This document shows positions 19,333 through 30,616 of a DNA stretch of 64,000 nt, piece after piece (the first letter of the stretch is position 1; every line of letters begins with the position of its first letter). Under the pieces are notes generated by a model, which had not been told where the DNA came from, searched no databases, and saw only the letters and a list, made by a program, of their open reading frames with translations. Source of the stretch: Yersinia hibernica (GTDB taxonomy: Bacteria; Pseudomonadota; Gammaproteobacteria; Enterobacterales; Enterobacteriaceae); NCBI RefSeq assembly GCF_004124235.1, contig NZ_CP032487.1, positions 2,914,001 to 2,978,000 of the forward strand, in the 5' to 3' direction. The position numbers and the translations under genes are program-made.

Positions 19333-20301
19333 TCACGGCAGGATCGAAGGCTGATCAGCACCCTCTTTCTCAACTTTCTGCTGCAGCATATGCTCACGTT
19401 TCATGCCCAGTTTCAACGCCAACGCGGACGCAACGTAGATGGATGAAACAGTACCGATGGAAACACCGATAAGCATCGTCAATGAGAAGCCTTGCAGCAT
19501 CGCACCGCCGAAGATAAACAGCATCAATACCACCATCAGCGTAGTTGCTGAAGTCATGATAGTACGACTTAAAGTCTGGGTCAGAGACACGTTCATGACT
19601 TCGTAAGGCGTGCCGCGGCGAATCTTGCGGAAGTTTTCACGAATACGGTCTGATACCACGATACTGTCGTTAAGTGAGTAACCGATAACCGACATCAATG
19701 ACGCGATGATGGTTAAATCAATCTCAATATGGAATAACGACAAGATCCCCATGGTAATAACCACGTCATGCGCCAGAGCGATAACCGCCCCCAATGCCAG
19801 ACGCCATTCAAAACGGAAACCGACATAGACCAGAATACACAGTAATGCGACCAGCAGCGCCATACCACCCGCCTGGGCTAAATCACTGCCCACACTTGGC
19901 CCAACGAATTCAATACGTTTTACTGATGCATTCTTATCAACTGACTCATTGATCACGGAAATGACTTTGTTGCCCAACTCCTGCCCGGCTGTTCCGGTGG
20001 CGGGTGGCATACGTACCATCACATCACGGGTGCTACCAAAGTTTTGCAGGATTGGCGATTCAAAACCCGCCGCTTCCAAAGTATCACGCAGTTGATCCAT
20101 ATCCGCAGGTTTTTCCAAGCTAATTTCAATCACCGTACCACCGGTGAAATCCAGACCCCAGTTAAACCCTTTAGTCGCCATCACCACAACGGATGCCACT
20201 AACAACAGCAGTGAGACGCCGAAAGCAACGTAATCCCAGCGCATAAAGTCATAGACTTTACGGCCATAGTTCAGTTGTTCAACAGTATAATCCTGTGCCA
20301 C
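19333..20301 (-). CDS. secF: Protein translocase subunit SecF
   Basis: SecF (322 residues) is an RND-type inner-membrane partner of SecD that uses proton motive force to help proteins leave the SecYEG channel. It has the first membrane helix after [12 protein letters not shown], the periplasmic [15 protein letters not shown] segment, and the C-terminal helices with [21 protein letters not shown]. The start is a GTG that yields [11 protein letters not shown] as in E. coli, with GAGGAG upstream; the open frame itself runs further but enters secD. It is the last gene of the yajC-secD-secF operon. Confidence 0.95.
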   Translation of the reverse strand: MAQDYTVEQLNYGRKVYDFMRWDYVAFGVSLLLLVASVVVMATKGFNWGLDFTGGTVIEISLEKPADMDQLRDTLEAAGFESPILQNFGSTRDVMVRMPPATGTAGQELGNKVISVINESVDKNASVKRIEFVGPSVGSDLAQAGGMALLVALLCILVYVGFRFEWRLALGAVIALAHDVVITMGILSLFHIEIDLTIIASLMSVIGYSLNDSIVVSDRIRENFRKIRRGTPYEVMNVSLTQTLSRTIMTSATTLMVVLMLFIFGGAMLQGFSLTMLIGVSIGTVSSIYVASALALKLGMKREHMLQQKVEKEGADQPSILP

Positions 20302-20311
20302 AACGTACTCC

Positions 20312-22159
20312 TCAAATAGACAGCTTGTTAATGCGCTTGCCGCCGTAAAGCAGGTTGACGATGGCACGAGTACCGACTATTGCAGTGAACATTGATGTCG
20401 CGACACCAATAGCTGTTGTAATCGCAAAGCCTTTAATCGAACCGGTCCCCACAGCGTAAAGAATAATGGCTGTGATGAGTGTCGTTACGTTCGCATCGAC
20501 GATACTTGAGAAGGCACCTTTGTACCCCTCATGAATCGCTTGCTGTATCGTCCGCCCGTTTCTGTACTCTTCTTTTATTCGCTCGTTAATCAGTACGTTA
20601 GCATCAACTGCTACCGCCAGCGTCAATACTATCCCGGCAATACCCGGCATAGTTAATGTCGCCCCCGGTAATAGAGACATAACGCCCACGATCAACACCA
20701 AGTTAGCCAACAGTGCGGTACTGGCAATCACACCAAATTTACGGTAGTAAATCACCATAAACAGGATAGAAACTGCCAAGCCCCATAAGCAGGCTTCCAA
20801 ACCTTGAGTAATGTTCTGGGAACCCAAAGTTGGCCCGATAGTGCGCTCTTCCACAATCTGGATTGGAGCAATCAATGCACCCGCACGCAGCAGCAGAGAA
20901 AGCTGACGAGCTTCGGCTGGGTTATCAATGCCGGTAATGCGGAAACTGTTACCTAAGCGCGACTGGATGGTCGCCACGTTGATAACTTCTTCCTGCTTAA
21001 CCAGAACAGCCCGGCCGTTGGCATCTTTTTTACCACTGTCTTTGTATTCTACAAACAAAGTCGCCATCGGCTTGCCGATATTGTCTTTGGTAAAATTAGA
21101 CATCACAGAACCACCGGCACTATCGAGCGAAATATTAACTTGAGCTTGGTTATATTCGTCGGTGCTAGAGGTTGAATCGGTAATATGGTCACCGGTCAGA
21201 ATAACACGCTTGTACAAGACAACCGGGCGACCTTCACGGGTATTTTTGACTTCTGAATCGCCAGGCACACGACCAGAGGCAGCGACAGAAGCATCAACAT
21301 TACTGTTTACCAGGCGGAATTCCAGAGTTGCAGTCGCACCAAGGATCTCTTTGGCTCGGGCTGTATCCTGAATACCGGGTAACTCAACCACTATACGATC
21401 TGACCCTTGGCGCTGAACCAATGGCTCGGCTACACCTAATTGGTTAACCCGGTTACGCAGAATCGTAATGTTTTGTTGAACCGCATATTCGCGCGCTTCC
21501 CGCAGACGGTCATCGCTCATCACAGCCTTTAACGTATTGCTGCCATTGGAGCCGATCACCAAATCACGGTGGCGAGGAGAAAGGTAGCTGATGGCATCAT
21601 CGCGAGTTTTGTCGTCACGAAAACGCACTTCAACACCATAATTATCGAGTTTACGTACCGTTGCATACGGGATATTTTTCTCACGCAAATCACTGCGCAG
21701 GGTATCCATCGTTTGCTCTTGCAGCTTGCCAAGCGCAGTATCCATGTCCACTTCCATCAAGAAGTGCACACCACCACGCAAGTCAAGGCCAAGTTTCATC
21801 GGCTCTGCACCCAGTTTAGCCAGCCACGAAGGCGTTGCTGGAGCTAGGTTCAGGGCGATTACGTATTGGTCCCCCAGCGCAGCCATCAGTGCCTCACGGG
21901 CGCGTAGCTGGACGTCGGGATCTTTAAAGCGAGCCAGGATTGCACCGTTTTCCAGCGCAATAGACTTGCTCGCTATGTTGTCTTTTTCTAAAACGTCACG
22001 GACTTGGACCAGCGTTGTTTCACTGGCGGCGATTCCTCGCGCACCAGTGATTTGAACAGCCGGATCCTCACCATAAAGGTTGGGAAGTGCATATAGCAGA
22101 CCGACGAAGATCACGACGATCAGCATCAGATACTTCCACAAAGGATAACGGTTTAACAC
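20312..22159 (-). CDS. secD: Protein translocase subunit SecD
   Basis: SecD (615 residues, the same length as in E. coli) forms the SecDF complex. It has an N-terminal membrane helix ([20 protein letters not shown]), the large periplasmic P1 domain with [15 protein letters not shown], and five C-terminal helices including [20 protein letters not shown]. The start codon is GTG. It lies 27 bases after yajC and ten bases before secF. Confidence 0.97.
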   Translation of the reverse strand: MLNRYPLWKYLMLIVVIFVGLLYALPNLYGEDPAVQITGARGIAASETTLVQVRDVLEKDNIASKSIALENGAILARFKDPDVQLRAREALMAALGDQYVIALNLAPATPSWLAKLGAEPMKLGLDLRGGVHFLMEVDMDTALGKLQEQTMDTLRSDLREKNIPYATVRKLDNYGVEVRFRDDKTRDDAISYLSPRHRDLVIGSNGSNTLKAVMSDDRLREAREYAVQQNITILRNRVNQLGVAEPLVQRQGSDRIVVELPGIQDTARAKEILGATATLEFRLVNSNVDASVAASGRVPGDSEVKNTREGRPVVLYKRVILTGDHITDSTSSTDEYNQAQVNISLDSAGGSVMSNFTKDNIGKPMATLFVEYKDSGKKDANGRAVLVKQEEVINVATIQSRLGNSFRITGIDNPAEARQLSLLLRAGALIAPIQIVEERTIGPTLGSQNITQGLEACLWGLAVSILFMVIYYRKFGVIASTALLANLVLIVGVMSLLPGATLTMPGIAGIVLTLAVAVDANVLINERIKEEYRNGRTIQQAIHEGYKGAFSSIVDANVTTLITAIILYAVGTGSIKGFAITTAIGVATSMFTAIVGTRAIVNLLYGGKRINKLSI

Positions 22160-22186
22160 GGCAATTCCCTTCGGGAAAATCGAAAA

Positions 22187-22519
22187 TTACAGAGCTTTCA
22201 TTGTACCTTTCGGTAAAACGGCAGCCACGAAGTCACGTTTGATCATCACTTCAGTGGTGTCGTTCAGCGCGATGACGATATAACCTGTTTCCGCAACTTT
22301 AGTGACACGACCAAGTAAACCACCGGTGGTCAACACTTCATCACCTTTACCAATAGAATCCATCAGCTTTTTGTGTTCTTTGGCACGTTTTTGCTGTGGA
22401 CGCAGGATCATGAAGTAGAAAATCAGACCAAATACCACCAGCATAATCACTAGGGAGTACGGGCTGCTCTGAGCCGGAGCTCCAGCGGATGCGACAGCAT
22501 CAGAAATGAAAAGACTCAT
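22187..22519 (-). CDS. yajC: Sec translocon accessory protein YajC
   Basis: YajC (110 residues) is a single-span inner-membrane protein that associates with SecDF. The hydrophobic helix YSLVIMLVVFGLIFYFMI is followed by the family motif LRPQQKRAKEHKKLMDS and a small cytoplasmic domain. It starts the yajC-secD-secF unit, downstream of tgt in the same direction as in most enterobacteria. Confidence 0.96.
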   Translation of the reverse strand: MSLFISDAVASAGAPAQSSPYSLVIMLVVFGLIFYFMILRPQQKRAKEHKKLMDSIGKGDEVLTTGGLLGRVTKVAETGYIVIALNDTTEVMIKRDFVAAVLPKGTMKAL

Positions 22520-22629
22520 TAAAATTCCCTCATTGTTATCAAAATCAGTAGTGTGAAATCAGTGCGATAAAACAGAAACGCTAAATCGTAACTGTTAGAT
22601 CGACAAATACAAAGGTAATAATTTTAAAA

Positions 22630-24079
<1,450 letters not shown>

Positions 24080-24769
24080 ATGACAAAAAAACCGAATATC
24101 CTATTAGTACACGGCGCATGGGGCGACGGCTCTCACTGGCGTCATGTTATTCCTACGCTGCACAACAAAGATTATCCGGTATATGCAGTACAAAACCCAC
24201 TGACATCGTTGGCGGATGACGTGGACCGAACAAGAAAGCTGGCAGCTTCATTGGCAGGCCCCACCATTTTGGTTGGTCATTCCTATGGGGGGATGGTTAT
24301 TTCCCAACTTGGTGATTTACCTCATGTTGTTGGGCTGGTCTTTGTTGCCGCTTTTGCGCCGGATAAAGGCGAAAGTCTTGGCAGTATTTTCCAACTACGC
24401 GAGCCCCCTTCGGGGGCGGCCAATCTTGTTCCCGATGCGGATGGTTTTCTTTGGATTAAGCGGGACAAATTCCACGAAAGTTTCTGTCACGACTTAGACA
24501 AAAACGAAGCCATCATTATGACTGCCGCGCAAAAACCTACCTCAGGTCGTTGCTTTGAAGACACCTCGGCAGAACCGGCCTGGAAAACCATACCCAGTTG
24601 GTATCAGATTTCCAATCAGGACCATATGATACCGCCAGAAACTCAGCAGTGGTTTACAGAGCGGATGAAACCGAAGAAAACCATTCGTCTGGACTCCAGC
24701 CACGCCTCTTTGGCTTCCCATCCCAATGAAATCATTGCCTTGATTGAAGAAGCGGCCAAAGGCCATTAA
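24080..24769 (+). CDS. Alpha/beta hydrolase (esterase-like)
   Basis: This 229-residue protein has an alpha/beta hydrolase fold: an oxyanion region LLVHGAWGDGSHW, the nucleophile elbow VGHSYGGMV with the serine near residue 73, and a late histidine in DSSHASLASHP. An aspartate in ISNQDHMIPPETQQ can complete the triad. Close relatives are annotated as esterases or salicylate-esterase-like hydrolases; the substrate is unknown. No signal peptide is seen, so it is probably cytoplasmic. The gene lies opposite to tgt and queA and breaks that normally adjacent pair. Confidence 0.85.
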   Translation: MTKKPNILLVHGAWGDGSHWRHVIPTLHNKDYPVYAVQNPLTSLADDVDRTRKLAASLAGPTILVGHSYGGMVISQLGDLPHVVGLVFVAAFAPDKGESLGSIFQLREPPSGAANLVPDADGFLWIKRDKFHESFCHDLDKNEAIIMTAAQKPTSGRCFEDTSAEPAWKTIPSWYQISNQDHMIPPETQQWFTERMKPKKTIRLDSSHASLASHPNEIIALIEEAAKGH

Positions 24770-24778
24770 CCCACATTT

Positions 24779-24814
24779 ACCCCGGAGACAGATGCAGCCT
24801 GGCTCCGGGTATTT
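24779..24814 (+). terminator. Possible terminator after the hydrolase gene
   Basis: CCCGGAG pairs with CTCCGGG across 15 bases, followed by TATTTC. The T-run is poor, so terminator function is uncertain. It lies between the convergent hydrolase and queA genes. Confidence 0.4.
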
Positions 24815-24877
24815 CAGGGGGTAATCACCTATGCGGATTTAGGGGATATAATTCCCAGCAAAAAGGTCGGCATAAGG

Positions 24878-25966
24878 CTACTGATTACCCGCTTCCTCTT
24901 GGGATATCATTTCTGTGCTTGCCTGTGGATTACGGCTGATGAACATCGCATCGCCGTAACTGAAAAAGCGATATTGTTCTGCCACTGCCTGCTGATAAGC
25001 ATTCATGGTATTTTTATAACCAGCGAAAGCAGAAACCAACATTATTAATGTTGATTCAGGTAAATGGAAGTTGGTTATTAATGCATCCACCACCTGATAG
25101 TGATAACCCGGATAAATAAAAATGCGAGTATCGCCAAAGAAGGGGGCAATCAGGCCGTCATCAGTGGCGTTAGCCGCACTTTCCAATGACCGGACTGATG
25201 TTGTGCCCACAGCAACAACGCGGTTGCCACGGGCTTTACAGGCCAATACTGCATCAACGACTTCTTGAGGCACTTCCGCATACTCAGAATGCATGATGTG
25301 GTCTTCAATGGTATCGACCCGCACCGGCTGGAATGTCCCTGCGCCAACATGCAAAGTCACAAAAGCCATCTCAATGCCTTTGTCCCGCAATGCCGCCAAC
25401 ATCGGCTCATCAAAATGCAACCCGGCAGTTGGGGCGGCTACCGCGCCTGGGCGCTGACTGTATACCGTTTGATATAACTCACGGTCAGCATCTTCATCAG
25501 GACGATCAATATAAGGAGGCAAAGGCATATGACCGACAGCATTCAAAATAGTCAAAACATCGCGCTCATCGTCAAAACGCAATTCAAACAGCGTGTCATG
25601 ACGTGCCAACATGGTGGCCTGAATGCTCTCATCGTCGCCTAACAGCAACTCAGCACCCGGCTTGGGGGCTTTCGACGCTTTGACGTGAGCCAGAACACGG
25701 TGGTCATCCAACACGCGCTCCACTAATACTTCAAGTTTGCCGCCACTGGCTTTACGACCAAATAAACGCGCCGGAATAACCCGCGTGTTATTGAACACCA
25801 ACAGATCACCGGGCACTAGCTTATCCAGCAAATCAGTGAAAATACCGTGCGTTAATGTTCCCGTCGGGCCATCCAGCGACAATAAGCGGCAACCGCTCCG
25901 CTGGGGCTGAGGATAATGGGCAATCAGAGATTCCGGGAGCTCAAAAGAAAAATCGGCAACACGCAT
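24878..25966 (-). CDS. queA: S-adenosylmethionine:tRNA ribosyltransferase-isomerase
   Basis: QueA (362 residues) adds an epoxycyclopentane group from S-adenosylmethionine to preQ1-tRNA, the step after Tgt in queuosine synthesis. Family motifs [46 protein letters not shown] and [16 protein letters not shown] are all present. It has the family length. It would normally be directly upstream of tgt in one operon; here an inverted hydrolase gene lies between, so tgt likely has its own promoter. Confidence 0.96.
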   Translation of the reverse strand: MRVADFSFELPESLIAHYPQPQRSGCRLLSLDGPTGTLTHGIFTDLLDKLVPGDLLVFNNTRVIPARLFGRKASGGKLEVLVERVLDDHRVLAHVKASKAPKPGAELLLGDDESIQATMLARHDTLFELRFDDERDVLTILNAVGHMPLPPYIDRPDEDADRELYQTVYSQRPGAVAAPTAGLHFDEPMLAALRDKGIEMAFVTLHVGAGTFQPVRVDTIEDHIMHSEYAEVPQEVVDAVLACKARGNRVVAVGTTSVRSLESAANATDDGLIAPFFGDTRIFIYPGYHYQVVDALITNFHLPESTLIMLVSAFAGYKNTMNAYQQAVAEQYRFFSYGDAMFISRNPQASTEMISQEEAGNQ

Positions 25967-26097
25967 GGTTTTCCACTTTATATCAGGACAGACCCGACCA
26001 CCGAAAATGGTGGCCCGGTTCGCAAAAAATAGGCCGTTAGTCTAGAGCCCTCAAGGGCAGGCTGCAACTTAAAGTAATAAGGGTATATACTCAGCTG

Positions 26098-26679
26098 ATG
26101 AATTTTCTTGCTCATCTCCATCTCGCCACCTTGGCTGACAGCTCTTTATTGGGCAATTTACTGGCTGACTTTGTCCGGGGTAATCCACAGGGTGAATACT
26201 CCCCTGAGATAGTCGCCGGTATCATGATGCATCGGCGCGTTGACGTCATGACCGATACTTTGCCGCTCGTGAAAGAGGCGCGAACTTATTTTAGTGCCGA
26301 TTATCGCCGTGTTGCCCCTATCACACTGGATGTGCTGTGGGACCATTTTCTGGCGCGCCACTGGGATAAGCTGATGCCGGGCTGCACCCTGCCCGATTTT
26401 ACTGAACACGCGCAACAGCAAATTTTGCCACATTTATCGCAAACACCGGCTCGTTTCCAGAACCTCAATGCTTATCTGTGGCCTGAGCGTTGGCTGGAAC
26501 GTTATGCTGAACTACCCTTTATAGCTGATGTGTTACAAGGTATGGCAAATCGACGGCCCAAATTAGCCGCGCTTGCAGGCTCTTTTTACGATATAGAGCA
26601 ACACTATCAGCCATTAGAACAACTGTTTTGGGCTTTTTATCCTGCCATGATGTTGCAGGCACAACAGAAACACATTTAG
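26098..26679 (+). CDS. acpH: Acyl carrier protein phosphodiesterase
   Basis: AcpH (193 residues) removes the phosphopantetheine arm from acyl carrier protein. It has the family pattern [33 protein letters not shown] and WDHFLARHW, with conserved histidines and aspartates of an HD-like metal site. The size equals E. coli AcpH (YajB). It diverges from queA, as in E. coli. The start has AAGGG some 14 bases upstream. Confidence 0.94.
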   Translation: MNFLAHLHLATLADSSLLGNLLADFVRGNPQGEYSPEIVAGIMMHRRVDVMTDTLPLVKEARTYFSADYRRVAPITLDVLWDHFLARHWDKLMPGCTLPDFTEHAQQQILPHLSQTPARFQNLNAYLWPERWLERYAELPFIADVLQGMANRRPKLAALAGSFYDIEQHYQPLEQLFWAFYPAMMLQAQQKHI

Positions 26680-26903
26680 CTCAAAGCATCTCAATCTGTA
26701 CGGTTATTGACACTAAGTCACTTGCGCTTTCTGCAATAATGGGTATCTTAGCAAGACTAAGAAACTAAAATCGCAATAACAATAGGTAAAAGCTATCACA
26801 GCGATTGGTATTTATCCCTTTATTCATTGCGCTTAAATACCTATGCTGTGCCGATACTTTTAAGACAACTGGTTAATCCATCCCTCATTAACAGGAGTAA
26901 TTT

Positions 26904-27506
26904 ATGGTTCTGGTCACTCGTCAAGCCCCTGATTTTACAGCAGCTGCTGTTCTTGGTAGCGGCGAAATCGTTGAAAACTTCAACCTGAAAAAACACCTGA
27001 ACGGCCGCCCTGCCGTCCTGTTCTTTTGGCCAATGGACTTTACTTTCGTTTGTCCTTCAGAGTTGATCGCTTTCGACCACCGTTACGAAGAATTCCAGAA
27101 ACGTGGTGTTGAAGTTGTTGGTGTTTCTTTCGACTCCGAGTTTGTACACAACGCATGGCGTAAAACTCCAGTAGATAAAGGCGGTATTGGTGAAGTTAAA
27201 TACCCAATGGTTGCTGATATCAAACGTGAAATTCAGCAAGCTTACGGTATTGAACACCCAGACGCGGGTGTTGCACTGCGTGGTTCTTTCTTGATCGACA
27301 AAAACGGTGTTGTTCGTCACCAAGTGGTTAATGACCTGCCACTGGGCCGTAACATTGATGAAATGCTGCGTATGGTTGACGCCCTGCAATTCCACGAAGA
27401 ACACGGCGATGTTTGCCCTGCTCAGTGGGAAAAAGGGAAAGCCGGTATGGGCGCATCTCCAGATGGCGTGGCTAAATACCTGTCTGAAAACGCCGCTAAA
27501 CTGTAA
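26904..27506 (+). CDS. 2-Cys peroxiredoxin (AhpC/TSA family)
   Basis: The 200-residue protein is a typical 2-Cys peroxiredoxin that reduces peroxides in the cytoplasm. The peroxidatic cysteine is C50 in DFTFVCPSE and the resolving cysteine is C171 in GDVCPAQW. It lacks the AhpF partner gene next to it, so it probably uses thioredoxin; this is inference. Codon use is markedly biased toward highly expressed gene codons (for example CGT, GGT, CTG and AAA), unlike its neighbours. ACAGGAGTAATTT gives a strong ribosome-binding site. It stands alone between acpH and ggt, with its own terminator. Confidence 0.93.
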   Translation: MVLVTRQAPDFTAAAVLGSGEIVENFNLKKHLNGRPAVLFFWPMDFTFVCPSELIAFDHRYEEFQKRGVEVVGVSFDSEFVHNAWRKTPVDKGGIGEVKYPMVADIKREIQQAYGIEHPDAGVALRGSFLIDKNGVVRHQVVNDLPLGRNIDEMLRMVDALQFHEEHGDVCPAQWEKGKAGMGASPDGVAKYLSENAAKL

Positions 27507-27976
27507 TAACCGCTTATGACGCCCCTGATTTGCTCAGGGGTCGCAAGCCCCCGGGTGTTTCGACGGGGAAAAGGCTGGCGTAATACTGTCGGGTATGACA
27601 AACAGCCCCGTATTAATTCACATTGATACGGGGCTTTTCTTTGCCGACTTCCTAAAGCAGACAACTTCAAACCCCCGCCACGAAATCTCTATAATTATTA
27701 TTTCTAATCCTATCTTATCGCCCTTAAGCATATCGCTTTATTTTCAATCAGTTACTTTCATTTAACTTCATTTTAACTGAGCAAAAATCAGCCTATTAGC
27801 TCCCAAATAGCTGACTCCGCCACCTTCCGCCGCCAATTAATTAGCAGCCGCAAACATTTATTCTGCTATTAATTATTACTGATGTGTATTTTGTGCGCTC
27901 CATAAGCAGCACCTTTGCGCTATCAAACAAAAATGACCGGGTAATCCCTGGCGGGCAGGCAATAACAGGAGTGAGA
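27507..27976. other. Intergenic region between the peroxiredoxin gene and ggt
   Basis: This 470-base gap starts with a structured GC-rich stretch after the peroxiredoxin gene: a CCCCTGA/TCAGGGG hairpin at 27522-27540, then the terminator at 27604-27642. The remainder is AT-rich and holds the ggt promoter region. An open frame runs into ggt from 27884 without a ribosome-binding site. No convincing small gene was found. Confidence 0.6.
27604..27642 (+). terminator. Terminator of the peroxiredoxin gene
   Basis: GCCCCGTAT pairs perfectly with ATACGGGGC around a 12-base loop and is followed by TTTTCTTT. It lies about 100 bases after the peroxiredoxin stop, leaving a structured 3' untranslated region. 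Confidence 0.88.
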
Positions 27977-29740
27977 ATGAATTTGCAAAAATGGAACAGA
28001 CCCTTGGCTGTATTGGCTTTTCTGGTCAGCGGGACACTGCATGCGGCCTCAACCCCGGCAGTAGAGGCGAAAAATGGCATGGTGGTGACATCCCAATATC
28101 TGGCGTCACAGGTTGGAACTGACATTTTAAAAATGGGTGGGAATGCGGTCGATGCTGCAGTAGCCGTGGGCTACGCGCAGGCGGTGGTGAATCCTTGCTG
28201 TGGCAATATCGGCGGCGGTGGTTTTATGACCATTCACCTTGCAGATGGAACGGACACATTTATAAATTTCCGTGAAACCGCGCCAGCCGCAGCCAGTGCC
28301 GATATGTATCTGGATAAAGCGGGCAAAGTGACCAAAGATGCCAGCTTGTATGGCTATTTGGCCGCGGGGGTGCCCGGCACGGTATTGGGGATGGACAGCG
28401 CGCAGAAGAAATACGGTAAATTGACGCGCCAGCAAGTGATGGCCCCGGCGATTAAATTGGCCCGTGAAGGTTTTGTGTTGACCCGCGCCGACACTGACAT
28501 TCTGGATACAACCGTGAAGCGCTTTCGCCAAGACCCTGAATCTGCACGTATTTTCCTGCGCCAAAATGGGGAAGCGCTGCAACCGGGTGACCGCCTGATT
28601 CAAGCGGACCTGGCTGATACCCTGAGCGCAATATCCGCGCAAGGCCCGGATGCATTCTATCAGGGGAAAATACCTCAAGCTGTTGAAGCCGCAGCCAAAA
28701 AAGGTGGCGGCATTTTAACCGCAGCCGATTTTGCCAGCTATAAAATTACAGAAACTGCCCCCATCACCTGTAGCTATCGTGGCTATAAATTTGTCTCCGC
28801 CCCGCCCCCCAGCTCCGGTGGCGTGACTCTGTGTGAAACTTTGAATGTCCTTGAGGGTTATGACCTCAAAAATATGGGCTTTAACTCCGCCGCCTACATC
28901 CATACTCTGACGGAGGCGATGCGCCATGCTTATATGGACCGCAATACTTTCCTCGGTGATCCGGCGTTTGTTAAAAACCCAATAGACCGGCTGCTCAGCA
29001 AAAGTTATGCCGCTGATATTCGTAAGCAAATTGTCGCCAATAAAGCGACGCCTTCAGTAGAAGTGCAGCCGGGTATGCAGCCCCATGAAAAACCGGAAAC
29101 CACCCACTACTCTATCGTCGACCATGAGGGCAATGCGGTTTCGACGACCTACACCGTGAACGGCCGCTTTGGCGCGGTAGTGATTGCACCCGGTACCGGT
29201 TTTTTCCTGAATGATGAAATGGATGATTTTACTGTCAAAGTGGGTGAACAAAACCTGTACGGTTTGGTACAGGGAGCCACCAATGCCATCGCCCCCGGTA
29301 AGCGCCCACTATCGTCGATGAGCCCAACATTGGTGACTAAAGACGGTAAGACATTTATGGTATTAGGATCACCGGGCGGCTCGCGGATCATCACCATTAC
29401 CTTGCAAACAGCATTAAATATCATCGACCACGGCATGGCCCCTCAAGAGGCCGTGGATGCACCACGGGTTCATCATCAGTGGCTCCCGGATGAGGTCTAC
29501 TACGAGCAGCGCGGCGTCTCAGCGGATAGTCTTAATCTACTGAAAACCATGGGATATAACATGGTTGAGCAGAATCCATGGGGGGCTGCTGAGTTGATTT
29601 TGGTCGGTTTAGCGGGTGTTGATGGGGTCAGCCCCGCCAACTCGGGTAATGATTCCGCGGTGTCAGGGAAAGTCCGTGAGGGCTATCTTTATGGGGCTAA
29701 TGATGTTCGCCGCCCAGCAGGTGCCGCAGTCGGTTATTGA
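27977..29740 (+). CDS. ggt: Gamma-glutamyltransferase
   Basis: Ggt (587 residues) is a periplasmic enzyme that cleaves and transfers gamma-glutamyl groups from glutathione. A signal peptide (MNLQKWNRPLAVLAFLVSGTLHA) starts the protein. The precursor cuts itself before T375 in KPETTHYSIVD, which becomes the nucleophile of the small subunit. The glycine-rich GSPGGSRIITI near the active site is present. The ATG at 27977 was preferred to an in-frame upstream codon because it places the signal peptide first and has AGGAGTG upstream. It converges on the dehydrogenase gene. Confidence 0.95.
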   Translation: MNLQKWNRPLAVLAFLVSGTLHAASTPAVEAKNGMVVTSQYLASQVGTDILKMGGNAVDAAVAVGYAQAVVNPCCGNIGGGGFMTIHLADGTDTFINFRETAPAAASADMYLDKAGKVTKDASLYGYLAAGVPGTVLGMDSAQKKYGKLTRQQVMAPAIKLAREGFVLTRADTDILDTTVKRFRQDPESARIFLRQNGEALQPGDRLIQADLADTLSAISAQGPDAFYQGKIPQAVEAAAKKGGGILTAADFASYKITETAPITCSYRGYKFVSAPPPSSGGVTLCETLNVLEGYDLKNMGFNSAAYIHTLTEAMRHAYMDRNTFLGDPAFVKNPIDRLLSKSYAADIRKQIVANKATPSVEVQPGMQPHEKPETTHYSIVDHEGNAVSTTYTVNGRFGAVVIAPGTGFFLNDEMDDFTVKVGEQNLYGLVQGATNAIAPGKRPLSSMSPTLVTKDGKTFMVLGSPGGSRIITITLQTALNIIDHGMAPQEAVDAPRVHHQWLPDEVYYEQRGVSADSLNLLKTMGYNMVEQNPWGAAELILVGLAGVDGVSPANSGNDSAVSGKVREGYLYGANDVRRPAGAAVGY

Positions 29741-29765
29741 GAGTGATAATCTGGCATGATGCCAA

Positions 29766-29795
29766 TCCCCCATCAATATAGCGATGGGGGAAATT
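29766..29795 (+). terminator. Hairpin between ggt and the dehydrogenase gene
   Basis: TCCCCCATC pairs with GATGGGGGA around an 8-base loop between two convergent genes. It lacks a T-run on either side, so it may block transcription weakly or protect 3' ends. Confidence 0.5.
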
Positions 29796-29810
29796 AATTC
29801 GTGCTTTACA

Positions 29811-30491
29811 TCACCACGGCAAGGTATGCCCTTGATAGTCAATAAAGCCGTGCCCTCCTTTGCCCGCAGCGCGTTCGATTTGGTCAACGACCCCTTTGAC
29901 ACTCGTCGCTATCGTCAGTGGGGCGGCGTCGCCGCCCATGTCGGTTTTTACCCAACCGGGATGAATAGATAACACGGTCAGCGACGGGTCGGCCACCTCA
30001 GCAACCAAATTGCGCGTCATCATATTTAATGCCGCTTTACTAGCGGAATACAACGGCTTATGTCCGGAAGCATTATGCCCCAGGCTGCCTAACTGTGAGG
30101 ACATAAAAGCGAATACACTGTGGGCTGGATTGCGCTGTGGCAGCAGGCGCTGGGCAATACGGATAGGTGAAATCGCATTGGTTTGAAATAACTCGAGAAT
30201 CTCCTCCGGTTTGGCATCAACCGCGGATTGATGCTCTGGCCCAGAGATACCGGCATTAACAAATACCAGGTCAAATATCTGGCCCTGCACCTGCGGTAAA
30301 AACGCGTTAATACTGTCAGGTTGGTTAATATCCAATGTTAACCAATGGGCGGCATGGGCGGCAGTATCTTTTGCGACACCACGAGTTGTCGCCGTCACTG
30401 ACCATCCGCGGCGAGTAAGCTCATCAACTAACCCCAGACCCAATCCGCGAGAAGCCCCGATAATCAATGCCTGTCTTTTCGATGTGCTCAT
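29811..30491 (-). CDS. Short-chain dehydrogenase/reductase
   Basis: This 226-residue SDR protein has the nucleotide-binding motif IGASRGLGLGL near the N-terminus, the NAGISG segment, and the catalytic set with serine in FMSSQLGS and tyrosine and lysine in YSASKAALN. The substrate is unknown. It is cytoplasmic and is transcribed alone, separated from malZ by a terminator. It converges on ggt. No neighbouring gene suggests a pathway. Confidence 0.9.
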   Translation of the reverse strand: MSTSKRQALIIGASRGLGLGLVDELTRRGWSVTATTRGVAKDTAAHAAHWLTLDINQPDSINAFLPQVQGQIFDLVFVNAGISGPEHQSAVDAKPEEILELFQTNAISPIRIAQRLLPQRNPAHSVFAFMSSQLGSLGHNASGHKPLYSASKAALNMMTRNLVAEVADPSLTVLSIHPGWVKTDMGGDAAPLTIATSVKGVVDQIERAAGKGGHGFIDYQGHTLPW

Positions 30492-30561
30492 AATATTTTC
30501 CCTTCGGTGAATTTATCTGGTAACTGTCGATGTCCATCATATACATAGTATCTCAACCAAA

Positions 30562-30588
30562 GAAAAAGCGGCACTTAGCCGCTTTTAA
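30562..30588 (-). terminator. Terminator of malZ
   Basis: On the minus strand AAAGCGGC pairs with GCCGCTTT around TAAGT, followed by TTTCTTT. It lies about 30 bases after the malZ stop and upstream of the dehydrogenase gene. Confidence 0.85.
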
Positions 30589-30616
30589 TATTGACAGTAC
30601 CGCACCAATTCTTAAG

